From: Lactuca virosa
Taxonomy: Eukaryota; Streptophyta; Magnoliopsida; Asterales; Asteraceae
Assembly (NCBI GenBank): GCA_928212115.1
Contig: CAKMRJ010004445.1
Location: 3,127,226 to 3,191,225, forward strand
Length of the DNA: 64,000 nucleotides
Direction of reading: 5' to 3'
Below the pieces are notes generated by a model. That model saw nothing but the letters and a program-made list of their open reading frames with translations, ran no database searches and was not told the origin of the DNA. The first letter of the stretch is position 1; each line of letters starts with the position of its first letter. This document shows positions 11,647 through 22,055 of this stretch, one piece after another. Position numbers and translations under genes: made by a program.

Positions 11647-12830
11647 AGCAAGTAGCAAAAGCCTCAGTTGGCCTCAAGCTTGTTTTTGCCCAGATTTGTT
11701 CAGATCTGATGTGTTTTCATCTAAGGTTTGTTCATATCTGTTCATTTCTACCCATCATTTGTTCAGATTCGTTTGGCTCTTGCCAAGATCTGTTCAGATA
11801 CGTTAGTTATTGCTAAGATCTTTTCAGATTTGCTTCTCCATCATTCAGATCTCTTGATCTGTTGAGTTTTCTCGCTCAGATCTTCAGATCTGCCTCATTT
11901 CTTGCTCAGATAACTAGATATGTTCTCGTTTTAGATCATTTGAGCAACACTCAAGTTTTAAAAGACTTCATCAGATTTATTTTTCATCTATATATTGATG
12001 GGTTCTTCAGCAAGTAGTGAAGAAAAAATCTCTTATGAGTTCTTAACCCATTTTCGTTTTTATTTTGGTGTTTTATCAAGCAACATGAGAAGAAATGGAA
12101 TTTTCGTGGTGTTTTACCTCATATCCAGTTGCTTTCCTAAAAGAAATCGTCTTTGGTTTATGATTTTCTTGGCAAAACACCGTTCAAGTTGTCTATTTAG
12201 TGTTTCCTTCAAAGCTTAAAGAAGTAAAATGAATTTTTTCAGATCTATAGATTTGCTCTTGTTTTTGTTCATTCAAACATCTTTCAAGCTTTCAAAAACC
12301 CTATCAGATCCATTTTTCGTTTATAGTTTGGTGGTTTGTTCAGAAAGTTGAGTAGAAAAGAAATTTTTGCAAGCTTATCCTTTTTATCAAGTTCATATTA
12401 CTAGAAAATCATTTTTTTTGTTCAGATTTTCTGTGTATAACCTTACTCTCTGCAACATTTGTTTGTAAACAAAGCTGGGGTGTTTGTACATTTCGAAAAT
12501 AATTTAAGTTCTTATCCCACATTTGTTCATATTTTTGTTTCTCTTTAGAAGTCTTGAAAAAGAAAACGAAAATTTCTTCAGGTCTGTTTCTTGGTATGTT
12601 TTGATGGTTTGTTGAGCAAGCTATAAATAAAAGAAAGTTTTATGAGGAAGAAAACCTCATCAGATCCCGTTTTTTGTTTTTACCTTGGGGTTTTTCAGTA
12701 AGTTCGAGAAGAAGAGAAAATTTTTGTCATCTACTTGGTTTTCTTCTTTAGATGTTTGGAAAAGAAAAAAAAAGTTTACTCCAGCTATATAGAAGTCTGG
12801 AGAAGGAAATAAGTCTTATGAATTTTTATC
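11647..12830 (+). other. Untranslated leader of element H
   Basis: Rich in TTCAGATC and CAGATCTG words repeated at irregular spacing (for example 11700-11920), interleaved with T-rich tracts. The frame at 11995-12219 has no recognised domain. Looks like the long leader of a large non-coding retroelement. Confidence 0.45.
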
Positions 12831-12835
12831 TTTTC

Positions 12836-13640
12836 TGATGGGTTTTGAGCACTACATCATTCATATGGTGTACATGCAAACCCTAAAGCTTTGGATCTAG
12901 TTTATCTAATGAACATGCAATAATCATCCAAAGCCATAAACCCTAGATCTAGCATACAATAATGATATTAACATAGGAATTAGGGTTTAGATCTTACCTT
13001 GATTGTTATGTAGGAATAACAATCTCAAATCCTCCTTGTAATTGGCTTCTGAAAGCTTAGTGTCACAAATGTCACACCTCTAATGGCTCACAAACACCAA
13101 GAGCAAGAGGATGAAGAAGGAGATGAGGAGAGGCACTCAAAAACGTCTAGAAACCCTAAGAAAACTCTTAGCCACGTTTTTGGTGCCCTAGGGGTCCTTA
13201 AATAGTGAGGCTATTAGGGTTATCTAACAAGGAAACCCTAATTTGACTGCTTAGGCCCTAAGCAGCCCATGGACTCCCTCCTTAGAGGCCTTGGACGATT
13301 TCTAATGGGTTTCCCCATAGAATTCGTCCACTCCTCTAATATGGAGTTCATTAGCCCAATATTCAACTATCACACAATTGATAGTTCTAGCCCCCTAAGT
13401 TTAATTAATCTCTTTTAGCCACAAAATTAATTCTTAATTAATTATTGACTAATATTAATTAAACAATATGATTTCTCCTTTAATATATTATTCTCATAAT
13501 ATATTAATAAATTGTAATTAATCCTCTCTCTCCATAATTCATCCTATCAAGTTGCTTTGGTGAAGGCAACCCAAAAGGACTATGCACCATCGGGTCAAGT
13601 ACATACCAAAATAGTTATGGACTTAGACACTAATCCAACA
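12836..13640 (-). mobile_element. Solo LTR of a Ty1/copia-type element (nested in H)
   Basis: On the minus strand this reads TGTTGGATTAGTGTCTAAG ... AAACCCATCA, 805 bp, flanked by the duplication TTTTC (12831-12835 and 13641-13645). No internal sequence or second LTR is present, so the element was reduced to one LTR by recombination. The same family occurs in plus orientation at 63733-64000 (shared TGTTGGATTAG, GTATGTACTTGACCCGA and GGTTGC). The copia assignment rests on LTR style only. Confidence 0.85.
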
Positions 13641-13680
13641 TTTTCAAGTTATTAGAAATTTATTTCCCATCTGAGTATTT

Positions 13681-13683
<3 letters not shown>

Positions 13684-13761
<78 letters not shown>
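13684..13761. repeat. (AT)n microsatellite
   Basis: Near-pure alternating AT of about 78 bp within element H, just beyond the copia solo LTR. It creates spurious YIYI-type frames. Confidence 0.95.
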
Positions 13762-13762
<1 letters not shown>

Positions 13763-15598
13763 TTTGCAAATAATTTTTCAGATCTGTCTTTTGTTCTTTA
13801 TTTTGATGGCTTTGTCCATCTTTGAGGAGAAAATAAGTTTTTTTTTTCAAATGCATCTAAATGTACAACTTCCTTTAAGCTGTGGTGATCCTTGTACATT
13901 TCAAAACTTTAGTGAAGTTAAATTTTACTCCATAGTTTACCATAGTAAATGGTTTAAAAAAAGGAGGGGAAGACAGAAAGAGCTTCTACAAGAAGAAGTA
14001 ATACTACATAAAAAAAAGAGGCGTACATAAAGCTCAAAATGGTAACTCCTTTTCATCTCAACGAAAAACAAAGCATCAATTACAAAAGTTGTATTATTCT
14101 TTGTCGTTTCATGGCCGACCAAAAAGAAAAAAAAAGAGACGGGTAAGGGTATACAGCCTAGATCGTAAATAGAAGACAAAAGAATTTAGGAAAAGCCAAC
14201 GCGGGACCCACCCGGTCCAGTTATCCCTACACAGAAAAGACAAAGGAGTTGGGACCCGCCGTGTCAATACATCTTCTTGGCAGTCAACAACATTACTCAT
14301 CAGCAATTGCTGGTCAATGCCAACATCGCCAGTTTGCCCTCCGTCAGTAGCAGCCTCAATGTCAACAACCATCGTTGCCACCAGACGTTCATCGCTACTC
14401 CACCACCGTCGACCAGTAGATCGACAAACCGTCCTCCCCCGGCTCAGAAGAAGCGACCCCAACAGCTACCATCGCTTACAGCAACGCCGATCAACCCTCG
14501 TATCTCGATCCACTGACCAACGACTTTCAAGCCCTGAACGAAATCCGACCATGACCGGTCGATCTCGGCTACCAGATGTCAACCGTTGATCTAACACCTT
14601 GCACTAGCTGGGAATTGAAGCTAGCGCTCCACCGGTTGTTCAACTTCTCCAACACACGCAACCTATCACCTGTGGAGCTCCGATTGTTGGCCATCAGTCG
14701 ATTTCCTGCAACAACCACCTCCTGCCGATCGTTGTCATCCCTGTCGGACCACCTTCTATAGTCAATACCATCAACGGTCGCTTTTATCGCCGCCGCCTGC
14801 AGCCAAGTCACCTCCAGCCTGCGACTCAGCTAATTAGCGTTGATGTCTAGATTGCAACCTCGATCCATTTCCACAGATAAGGAGGACCACCGGCGAGGTA
14901 TAACCATCCGGCAACGATGGCCCCAGCGCCGTTTTTTTTTCTATGTACACTCAATCGCCACCATCGGCTTCAGAACCATCTCTAGTCGATTACGTTTCTT
15001 TTATGTCTCATCTCCGATCGGGTGAAACTAGACTAAAAAATTGATAGCAAAGGCGGCGCACATGTATACCTCCCAGCACCAGCTCACAACCTCACTCACG
15101 CGCACATTCAAAAGGAAAAAGGAATTGGGCTAACAAACCATTCTCCAAATGGGCTCCTACAAAGTTATTGGGCTTTTCTCTTACTCAGGCTCCTTCACTC
15201 TATGGATCACTTACCTTGGGCTTGCCATTTCTCATGCGTTTTGCATACAAAAAAAAAAGATAACACGATTTGTGCTACAACAAATATATTTGGGCTTTCC
15301 TCTAATTGGGATTTTACAAGATTGGCCCATCTCACAAAAAAAAAACAGACGTGGGCCTAAGGGACTGAAATTTTATTTTGGGCTCTATCAATCTTGTTGG
15401 GTTTCCTTAAGATCAGTTTTTTTATGTTGATGGGCTAGCTCAATAATTAAAATGGACATTCCTTGCAAGACAAAAATCAACAATGTAATACTCGCGCAAC
15501 GCAAGCTCTGCTCAACATAATGCATTGCGACTCGGACTCACGCGACGTTCTCAAAAAAAGGGAGGGAGAAGAGTAGTACACTGCTACTACTCGCAAAG
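13762..15598. other. Interior of element H, unassigned
   Basis: The first part continues the CAGATCTG/T-rich leader style. About 14200-15000 switches to GC-richer sequence with overlapping short frames on both strands (for example 14277-14516 and 14462-14109) and no recognisable domain. About 15130-15430 carries GGGCTT/GGGCCT words like those of other plant LTRs here. I cannot tell whether this is H itself or another nested fragment. Confidence 0.35.
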
Positions 15599-15925
15599 TG
15601 TTCCAAGAAGATCGTGACAAAAAATCCGAATCTGATGAATTGTCGAATCAAGTATGAATCAAATCAGAGTAAAATGAATGTAGTTTGAACACGAGATGTA
15701 AATATGATTTGGTTTCAGCTCTATTATTCTTTCAAATGTTACAGAGAGAAAATAGACAAGTTCATAGAAAGACTCTTATCTAACTCTAAGTAATGTCCCT
15801 ATTTATAGGAAACATGAAAGCACACAAAAAATTACAAGGACTGAACATCTAAGTTTCGTTACAAATATGCCTTGTAAAATAAACTTATGTCTTCGACATA
15901 TTACAACAGGTCTTCGACCCTTACA
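15599..15925 (-). repeat. 3' LTR of minus-strand element G
   Basis: Directly after a PPT on the minus strand the sequence opens TGTAAGGGTCGAAGACC, has a TATA box (CTATAAATAGGG, minus strand near 15808-15797) and an AATAATA, and can be closed at GGAACA (15599). That gives about 327 bp with TGT...ACA ends. The inner end is firm because of the PPT. The outer end is my best guess, as no second copy is present to align. Confidence 0.55.
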
Positions 15926-15938
15926 TTCTCCCCCTTTT
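15926..15938 (-). promoter_or_regulatory. Polypurine tract of element G
   Basis: Minus strand AAAAGGGGGAGAA lies directly before TGTAAGGG and 19 bases past the stop of the minus-strand ORF. This position is what shows the ORF series to be the last gene of an LTR element. Confidence 0.7.
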
Positions 15939-15957
15939 GTAATAATGTCGACCATCT

Positions 15958-17094
15958 TCAGTTCAAAAGGATCTGTATAGCATACAGCATCACCCTTCGG
16001 ATTTCAGAGTACCAAAAAATAATCTTCTTCAACTCTTTCTTGTCCCCTTCGTTATTCTTCTTGCAGCTATTCATACGAACAATAAAGTTCGTATACTGGG
16101 ACGTTGTGTATCTCTCCACTTCGCATGATTGGAATAAGAATCTATTGGCCTTCCCATTTTTATCCTTCCCTGCGAAGACCAAACCAAATGGCTTCAAGCA
16201 AATCTCACCATCTGCATACTTCTTTAACTCAGGTTGAGTCTTTGTTGGTTCCATGGGAACTTTCACTTCCAAACCCTTCGCAATTGCCAACTCCACATCA
16301 GTTAGGGCCAAACACTCATAGTAGTTATCTATGAATATTTTGATGTGGGCAAGACCAAGACGAAAAACTTCTGGATCAGTTTCTCGAAGATACGAAGCAT
16401 ATTTATCTTTCAAAAGTAATGCAACTTGTATAAGATCATACAAGTTCATCAATGGAAAATCAGCTACAGAGAAATCACATTCTTGACCATTCTCCCTTGC
16501 AACATAAAAATGAAGGTTCTGCATCATGTTCTCGAACAGAACATCCTTCTTAATGCTGATCACCTTCTTTATTTTCACAAGCGACCATATTTCCTCTGGA
16601 AGTTTCCCAAGAACAGCATGAAACCTGAGCTTCATATATGTGTAATCATCCTCATTATCAAATTTCTCAACAATCTTGTACTGAGCCATGATGAACATCA
16701 TTTCATTCACCGGGAAATCCAGTTGTTTCATATCAGAATTAACAACAGCATAGCTTTGCTTCGGCTTCTTCTCAAAAGCATACATATGATTATATGCAAC
16801 TTTTGCTTCGATTGTTTCGTAGTTGTAATGCTTAGTAGGACCACCCTTGTTCATTCCAGGTGGATCATTTGCACGAAGACTTAAAATACTTTGAACCACT
16901 CTTAATTTTTCCAACTCAGCTTCAGCTTCAGCTTTCTTCTCCTCTTTTGACTTTTCGACCAAAATTGTTTTTCCTTTATCTTTGATCGAAGAGCTATCAA
17001 CAACTTCTTTGGGCTTCGTTGAACTACTACCACCTTCCCTAATCATAATTCCTTTAGAAATTGGCCTTGGAATTGGTATCGTGGAAATTGGCAT
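15958..17094 (-). pseudogene. Element G 3'-terminal ORF, C-terminal part (378 aa, unrecognised)
   Basis: Longest open piece of the minus-strand ORF series. A Lys/Glu-rich coiled-coil-like N-terminal stretch (SKEEKKAEAEAELEKLR) is followed by a globular part with HYNYETIEAKVAYNHMYAF, LDFPVNEMMFIMAQYKI, DGEICLKPFGLVFAGKDKNG and SCEVERYTTSQYTNFIVRMN, then a basic tail. I know no enzymatic motif in it. It ends just before a PPT and LTR, the place where env-like or extra ORFs sit in plant LTR elements. I recall similar predicted proteins in Asteraceae but cannot name a family. It is out of frame with the pieces upstream. Confidence 0.5.
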
Positions 17095-17135
17095 TGTGGT
17101 AACAATTGTTGAAGTAGCAGGCCCAGTAGTTGAGA

Positions 17136-17648
17136 CTATTGGTTTTGTTGAAGGAATCTTTGTTTGAAAAATTTCCCAACAGTCTTAACAACTTCATCAG
17201 GTTTCGCATCACCAACCTTCTTTTCTCCCCCTTGAACCCCTGTGACAACAGGTGGGGCATCTGTTGGTAAAAGACTGGAAAACTTAGACAACGGGGCCAA
17301 CTGTTTATGCAACACAGCTTCGAATTGAGAAAACTTTTGTGATAAGAATTCTGGTGTAATGATCGAAGAAGAAACATGCGTGACAGATAAGTCTTTCAAC
17401 TCCTTTAACAAAGTAGTAAGCTCCACAAAGCTTCGACTGTTATCTGTAGAAAGTTGAGTTACTTGAGGACTTAAGCTTTCATACAACTTGACATACTTTG
17501 TGACAGCATCAAAAATAATATCCACCTTTTTATTGAGAGATGCATAGTCTTGTTGAGCACTAGCAATCTCTTTGATCATATCTTCACGAAGTTCTTGAAG
17601 TTTAAAGTTGACATCTTCGCGCACTTGCTTCACATCTTTAACAAACAA
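17136..17648 (-). pseudogene. Element G ORF, coiled-coil segment (170 aa)
   Basis: Minus-strand piece continuing the same gene toward its N-terminus, in another frame. It reads VKQVREDVNFKLQELREDM, ASLNKKVDIIFDAVTKYV and LTTLLKELKDLS, heptad-like with regular Leu/Val, suggesting a long coiled coil. A Pro/Val-rich linker follows. No catalytic motif. Together with 17655-18143 it forms a rod-like middle region of the predicted product. Confidence 0.45.
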
Positions 17649-17654
17649 GACATG

Positions 17655-18143
17655 TCATTCTTTAGCCACCCTTCGAAAGTCTTGAACTTCACCCTGAAAG
17701 TTCGAAGATTGAGCTTTCATGTGTAACTCATTACATTTATCATGCTGCTCAATATTCTCCAAAATTCTAGACTCAGAATCTTGAATCATTCCAGAAATTT
17801 TATTAACCATCCTGGCTTCGAATGCTTTGAGCATAACATCAAGTTCCAAACTTGAAATAGATTGACTTCCACCCATGTCAGCTTGAGACTGAATAATTGA
17901 ATTCATCTTCTTATTCAGAATTTTAAACTGCTTCATCGTCATCAACATATTGTCGGGGGAAAGTTTCTTCTTCTTCATCAAACTCCAACTCTTCAAATGT
18001 ACCTCCAAATCCTCCTTCGTCAACATCAGTGTCCTCGGTAGATTGAAGTGGATCAATGGTTTGTGATGAGAACAAAGTAGTGATGGGTTGAGTGAGAATG
18101 GTTTCAAAAGTGGGTGAATTGGTAGTGTTCGAAATTGGAACAA
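17655..18143 (-). pseudogene. Element G ORF, middle segment
   Basis: Open minus-strand frame overlapping 18573-17923. The later part (QFKILNKKMNSIIQSQADMGG, then LELDVMLKAFEARMVNKISGM) is the coiled-coil-like continuation of the gene. The start of this frame (17923-18143) is out of phase with the better-looking frame above it, so the real junction is a frameshift near 17930. Confidence 0.4.
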
Positions 18144-18573
18144 TAAAAGGAGGTAAGGAAACTAAAGTATCCTTTACAGAAGGTTCAGGAATACCTTGAG
18201 TTGTAACACAGATTTCTTTATTGAACTCTCCTTCACCCATGTTGACATTTACAACCGTATCAGATACGTGTGTAGTGATGTCTGAAGTTCGAACCTCCTC
18301 AGGAACTGACTTAGTTAACGAAACTTCAGGTGGTATGACATCAGTCTTCTCAGGAGTAGGTGTAGAATGGAGAATAGCAGCTTCATGAGTTTCAGGAACT
18401 TTCTCTCCTTCGGATGATTCCTCTGGAAGAACCAACTTCATTTTCCTCAACTTCTTCTTGGAAATATGTGTAGCCACATCTTCAGCTCTTCGTTTCTTTG
18501 AGGATGAAGAAACAGGAGTTGGAACCTCACAAATAAGAATTCCTTGGTGATTCAGATATGGTTTGCGAACCAT
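17923..18573 (-). pseudogene. Element G ORF, Ser/Thr/Glu-rich linker segment (216 aa)
   Basis: Low-complexity, acidic and Thr/Pro-rich minus-strand frame (TPVSSSSKKRRAEDVATHIS, KKKLRKMKLVLPEESSEGEK, then a long VSL-, STEDTDVDEGGFGG- and EEEETF-type region). The KKRR and KKKLRK clusters look like nuclear localisation signals, a plausible property for a retroelement protein. Disordered linker between the conserved N-terminal block and the coiled coil. Confidence 0.45.
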
Positions 18574-18586
18574 AGTAGAAGAAGAC

Positions 18587-19039
18587 TTAAATGAACCTTA
18601 TGAAAGCTTTCGTGATCCACGAGACTTCTCGAAAAATACCTGATTTTGATGGGATGGTTTCCTTTGCTTGGTCATCAATAACAGGCTCTACTGGCTCAAC
18701 CAAAACAGTCGAAATTGGTTCGTCTGGCTTCGTTTGTTTGTGTGGTGACTTCGTTTTCTTTTGCTCCTGAACAGGTTTCTCAGGAGTAGTTGTTGCATCC
18801 TTCTTTGATTTGCGTGACTTCTTCGAAGGACCAACTGCCTCTTTTGGCAACAACTTCCCAGACTCATCACCAAGATTAATTGTCTCCAGATACTCCATGA
18901 GAACCAAGTTTGTTGGGTCAACACGCTGTAACATTGCATCAGGAATCCTTGCAATGTGCGTAAAGATTTCAGCATCATCAGTAACCTCCTTCGGAAATTG
19001 ATACTTTATAAATTCAGCTGTCTCCTCACCAGCAGGCAC
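18587..19039 (-). pseudogene. Element G ORF, conserved N-terminal block part 2
   Basis: Reads AGEETAEFIKYQFPKEVTDD, EIFTHIARIPDAMLQRVDPT, then a basic linker (KKSRKSKKDATTTPEKPVQE). Conserved-looking hydrophobic positions precede a Lys-rich disordered tail. It follows the piece at 19067-19510 after a frameshift near 19050. Confidence 0.45.
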
Positions 19040-19066
19040 CTCAATTCCTTCTTTAGCATAGAAATA

Positions 19067-19510
19067 TCAAAGAATCAAACTCCAATACCTTGCACACGAA
19101 ATTCCTTGATCAACATTCGTGTTTTCTACACTCTTCTGAAATTCCTTCCACATCTGTGTAGAATAATCCACTGTAATATCATAGTACAAGCCAACGACCA
19201 TAGCATACACCTCCATTCGACCTTTATCCAAGCCAACACTGCGACCAGTCAAGCATCGTAGAAATATTCCGAAGAGAAAATTCCAAACAGTCGGAAGTCC
19301 AGATTTCTTGAAATCACTGATCTTGGTGAGTCGGGGTTGATGACCCATCTCATTAAACATGTGAATAACTTGTGCAGAAGAAAGATCACTATATATTGGA
19401 GAATTTGGGATATCAAGAATCTGACAAAACTTGCATCGAATTTGGGATATCAAGAATTTGGTGAGTGGGGGTTGATGACCCATCTCATTAAACATGTGAA
19501 TAACTTGCAT
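19067..19510 (-). pseudogene. Element G ORF, conserved N-terminal block part 1 (duplicated)
   Basis: Contains QVIHMFNEMGHQP twice because of an internal duplication, then TKISDFKKSGLPTVWNFLFG, FLRCLTGRSVGLDKGRMEVY and QGISCARYWSLIL. This is the most strongly domain-like part of the whole series (Trp, Gly and Cys positions, mixed alpha/beta composition). No gag-pol is found beyond it; sequence to the right is element H's own 3' region. The gene is therefore 5'-truncated or fused. Confidence 0.45.
19325..19507. repeat. Direct duplication inside element G
   Basis: A 48-bp block (GGTGAGTCGGGGTTGATGAC...) occurs at 19325-19372 and 19460-19507, and a shorter AATTTGGGATATCAAGAAT block also occurs twice between them. 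The offset is 135 bp, a multiple of three, so it lengthens the protein without breaking frame. Confidence 0.85.
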
Positions 19511-19786
19511 CGAACCGACCGGCTCGCGATCCTCTCAATGAAGGAGTATCAAATCAGCCCAAGCTGCATAAACAATATTTGGCTCATCGCACAACCCCAC
19601 GGCTTTCGTGGGCGAGGTTCGGTCGTTCTCTCTATTATTTAATGCTTTGGTGCTTTGTCTAGTCTGATCCGATTTTCAGCAACCCAATCGCATCAGACTA
19701 GGGGGACTTGACGACGCATGGTTTATATGACTAAGTCCAGTCCGATGTCATTGGCCGCGTACCATTAACATCAGACTGGGGGGACT
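19511..19786 (+). other. 3' untranslated end of element H with doubled PPT
   Basis: Carries two versions of the same motif: ATCAGACTAGGGGGACTTGA at 19692-19711 and ATCAGACTGGGGGGACTTGA at 19770-19789. The second abuts the LTR and is the working-position PPT. The first is followed by TTGACGACGCATGG, which resembles the LTR start TTGATGATATATGG, so the first may be a relic of an older LTR junction. Confidence 0.6.
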
Positions 19787-20435
19787 TGATGATATATGGT
19801 CCATTAGGACAGCCTAGACTGCTCTAGCGCGCCAGCCTGGCCTGGCGCGCTCCTGCCAGCCCTGCCTAGCGTTCCCTTGATAGCCTTGCTGGGGACTCCC
19901 TTGGCAGCCCTGTTGGGGACTCTCCTGCCGGCCCGGCCAGACGCTCCCTCGCCTGGCGCTCTCCTGCCATCCTTTCCTGGTGCGTGCCCGCCAGCACCGC
20001 CCAACGTCTCCGGGCGGCCTTGCCCAGCTTCTTGCTAGTTGGGCCTAAATTGGGCTGGCCCAAGGCCTGACCCAATTCCCATTGACCTAATTGTCCACTA
20101 TAAATAGAATAGTGCCTCCTCCATGAAGGAGGACCCTTTTTCCCAAGACCTTGCCCCGAGGATCTTCCCCACGACTCAGCCGCCGCCCTATACTCCGGCA
20201 GGGTGGCTCAGCCGCCACCCGCCGCCGTCAGCCACCATACACCACCATCAGCACCAAGATGGTCCTCTCTAGCGAAAGAGAGCCATCTCAGATCTACCAG
20301 ATGATCTAACTTGACCGTCGGAGTCCGCTCCCGGGGCACAGTCCCTGGGGTGGCTCTAACGACTTTGCAGTGTGATGTCCAGATCTCCGCCGCAGTAGAA
20401 GACCAGAAGACTCGACGGAGGTCGAAGTCGCATAA
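19787..20435 (+). repeat. 3' LTR of element H
   Basis: Collinear with the left LTR from TGATGATATATGG to GTCGCATAA. The last bases differ from the left copy (CATCA versus CATAA), there is a 24-bp shortening in the GC-rich block, and scattered substitutions. TATA box at 20099-20106. Target duplication ATAGC follows at 20436-20440. Confidence 0.85.
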
Positions 20436-20440
20436 ATAGC

Positions 20441-20744
20441 TTTGGTAAAATTGGGTGTCAGACACTAGGACAACATGAGTAAATTAGTATTAGAAGATAT
20501 GATTGTTAGTTAAATTAAGAATTTGCATTTAAATTGTATTAAAATAAGATGCAACCAAAATGAAACAAATTTGAAGAACTTAATGGATACAGATAACTAA
20601 AAGTATTTCTACTTAGAATCGATTACACCCTTTAGTTATAGTTGATCTCTATGTTGTGCAATGGATATTAGATGTTATTCATTGATTCTTAATTTGATTC
20701 ATTCCCTTAGTCCGTTAACAAATCATAATGATCCTATGTATTCT
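20441..20744. other. AT-rich flank of element H
   Basis: No gene seen. Joined across H, the flanks (GGCAAGTGTACCCAATCATATAGTAGTATAGC | TTTGG) look like old LTR or leader sequence of another retroelement, so H probably landed in a repeat. Confidence 0.35.
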
Positions 20745-20772
20745 AATCATTATGGTTCTCTATTGAACTTTT

Positions 20773-20774
<2 letters not shown>
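20745..20774 (-). repeat. Orphan foldback-element end
   Basis: TATGGTTCTCTATTGAACTTTTCC is the reverse complement of the start of the foldback element at 20861. The two face each other across the (AT)n tract. Confidence 0.75.

Positions 20775-20860
<86 letters not shown>
20775..20860. repeat. (AT)n microsatellite at the centre of an inverted repeat
   Basis: About 86 bp of pure AT flanked by the same terminal sequence in opposite orientations. Confidence 0.95.
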
Positions 20861-20864
<4 letters not shown>

Positions 20865-22055
20865 AAAAGTTCAATAGAGAACCATTATTAATCAAGGAAC
20901 CAATCCAAAGTGTCGAAATTTAAAGCGATCAACGACAAAAGGAAGAGTTGTAAAATTTTATAATGGACGCACATGTACCGGATTATAACAAAACTCACTT
21001 CCTTTTTTTCATTTAAATTTTTTTTTAGGCTAAGTTGTTTATCGAAAAAAAAAATCGGATATACCGTTGTTCACGATTTTTCGTCCTCTTTCCATAGAGA
21101 TCCATGATGATATATAAAAAACAAATTTTTTTTTTTCGAAAAACCCACTTAATTTTCTTAGTTTTTTCAATATTTAAGTTTATTTTTATCAAAAAAAAAC
21201 TAATTATACCAAAAATATTAATTTTTTGTACTCTATTAATAAACAACAACACCGATTAAAAAAAAAACCTCGAGCAGTGTAGATTCACACTGTGAATCTA
21301 AACTGTAAATATTTCAATTTTTAACATTCACAATATGAAAAATTTTGAACAGTTCAGATTCACATTGTGAATCTGAATTACTATTATGCACACTGTGAAT
21401 CTGAGAAGGTTCACAAAAAAAAAACCTCGATCAGTGTATATTCATATTGTGAATCTAAACTGTAAATATTTCAAATTTTAAAATTCACAATGTGAAAAAG
21501 CTCCGATCAGTTCAGATTCACACTGTGAATCTGAGGAGGTTCACAATGTGAATCTGAACAAGTTTATAATATGAATCTGAACAAGTTCACAATGTGAATC
21601 TGAACTGAAATATGTTTTTTTTTTTAACATGAATATGAATCTATGTTTAAAAAGTACAAAAAATATGAATTTTGATATATTTATTAATTTTTTTCTATAA
21701 AAAATAGACCTTAACTTTTTTCATTAAAGAAAATAAAGTGGGTTTTTTTCGAGAAAAAAAAGAGTTCGTTTTTTATATATCATCATGGATCTCTATGGAA
21801 AGAGGACAAAAAATCGTGAACAACGGTATATTCGGTTTTTTTTTTTGATAAAAAATGGCCTAAAAAAAATTTTAAACGAAAAAAAGTGGTGAATTTTTTT
21901 GTAAAGGGTGAATTTTTTGGTATAATCCGGTGTGTGTGCGTCCAATGTAAAAGTGTACATTTATTTCCTTGGTCGTTGATCGTTATGATTTCCGATGCTC
22001 ACGATTGGTTCTTTGGTTCCTTGGTTAATTATGGTTATCTATTGAACATCACCCT
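20861..22055. mobile_element. Foldback/MITE-like element with palindrome-rich core
   Basis: The ends are inverted: AGGGAAAAGTTCAATAGAGA on the left, complement of TCTATTGAACATCACCCT on the right. The similarity runs inward several hundred bases (for instance TCCTCTTTCCATAGAGATCC near 21083 versus GGATCTCTATGGAAAGAGGA near 21788). The core (about 21270-21620) has around ten copies of TTCACANTGTGAATCTGA-type palindromes. Both ends abut TA-alternating sequence, so a TA-rich target duplication is likely but cannot be sized. No coding capacity; short frames here are shadows. Confidence 0.8.

Larger units (their letters stand above)
10953..20435 (+). mobile_element. Element H: complete non-autonomous LTR retrotransposon without gag-pol
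   Basis: Two direct LTRs (673 and 649 bp) with TGATG...CATCA ends are flanked by the 5-bp duplication ATAGC. A primer-site-like TGGCGCCATTCCGG lies just inside the left LTR, and a purine tract (GACTGGGGGGACT) just before the right one. The 8.2-kb interior holds no recognisable gag, protease, RT or integrase. It contains a CAGATC-rich leader, an inserted copia solo LTR, a GC-rich segment around 14200-15000, and on the opposite strand a long ORF series with its own PPT and LTR (element G). It could be a large retrotransposon derivative mobilised in trans, with G either nested and truncated or captured. Duplication and termini are read directly; lineage is unknown. Confidence 0.8.

Noticed and set aside
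13644..13856. Frame of alternating Tyr-Ile
   Set aside because: Translation of the (AT)n run; the same applies at 20661-20891 and 26761-26952.
14109..15025. Overlapping GC-rich frames on both strands
   Set aside because: Short, mutually overlapping, no motif; kept only as unassigned interior of H.
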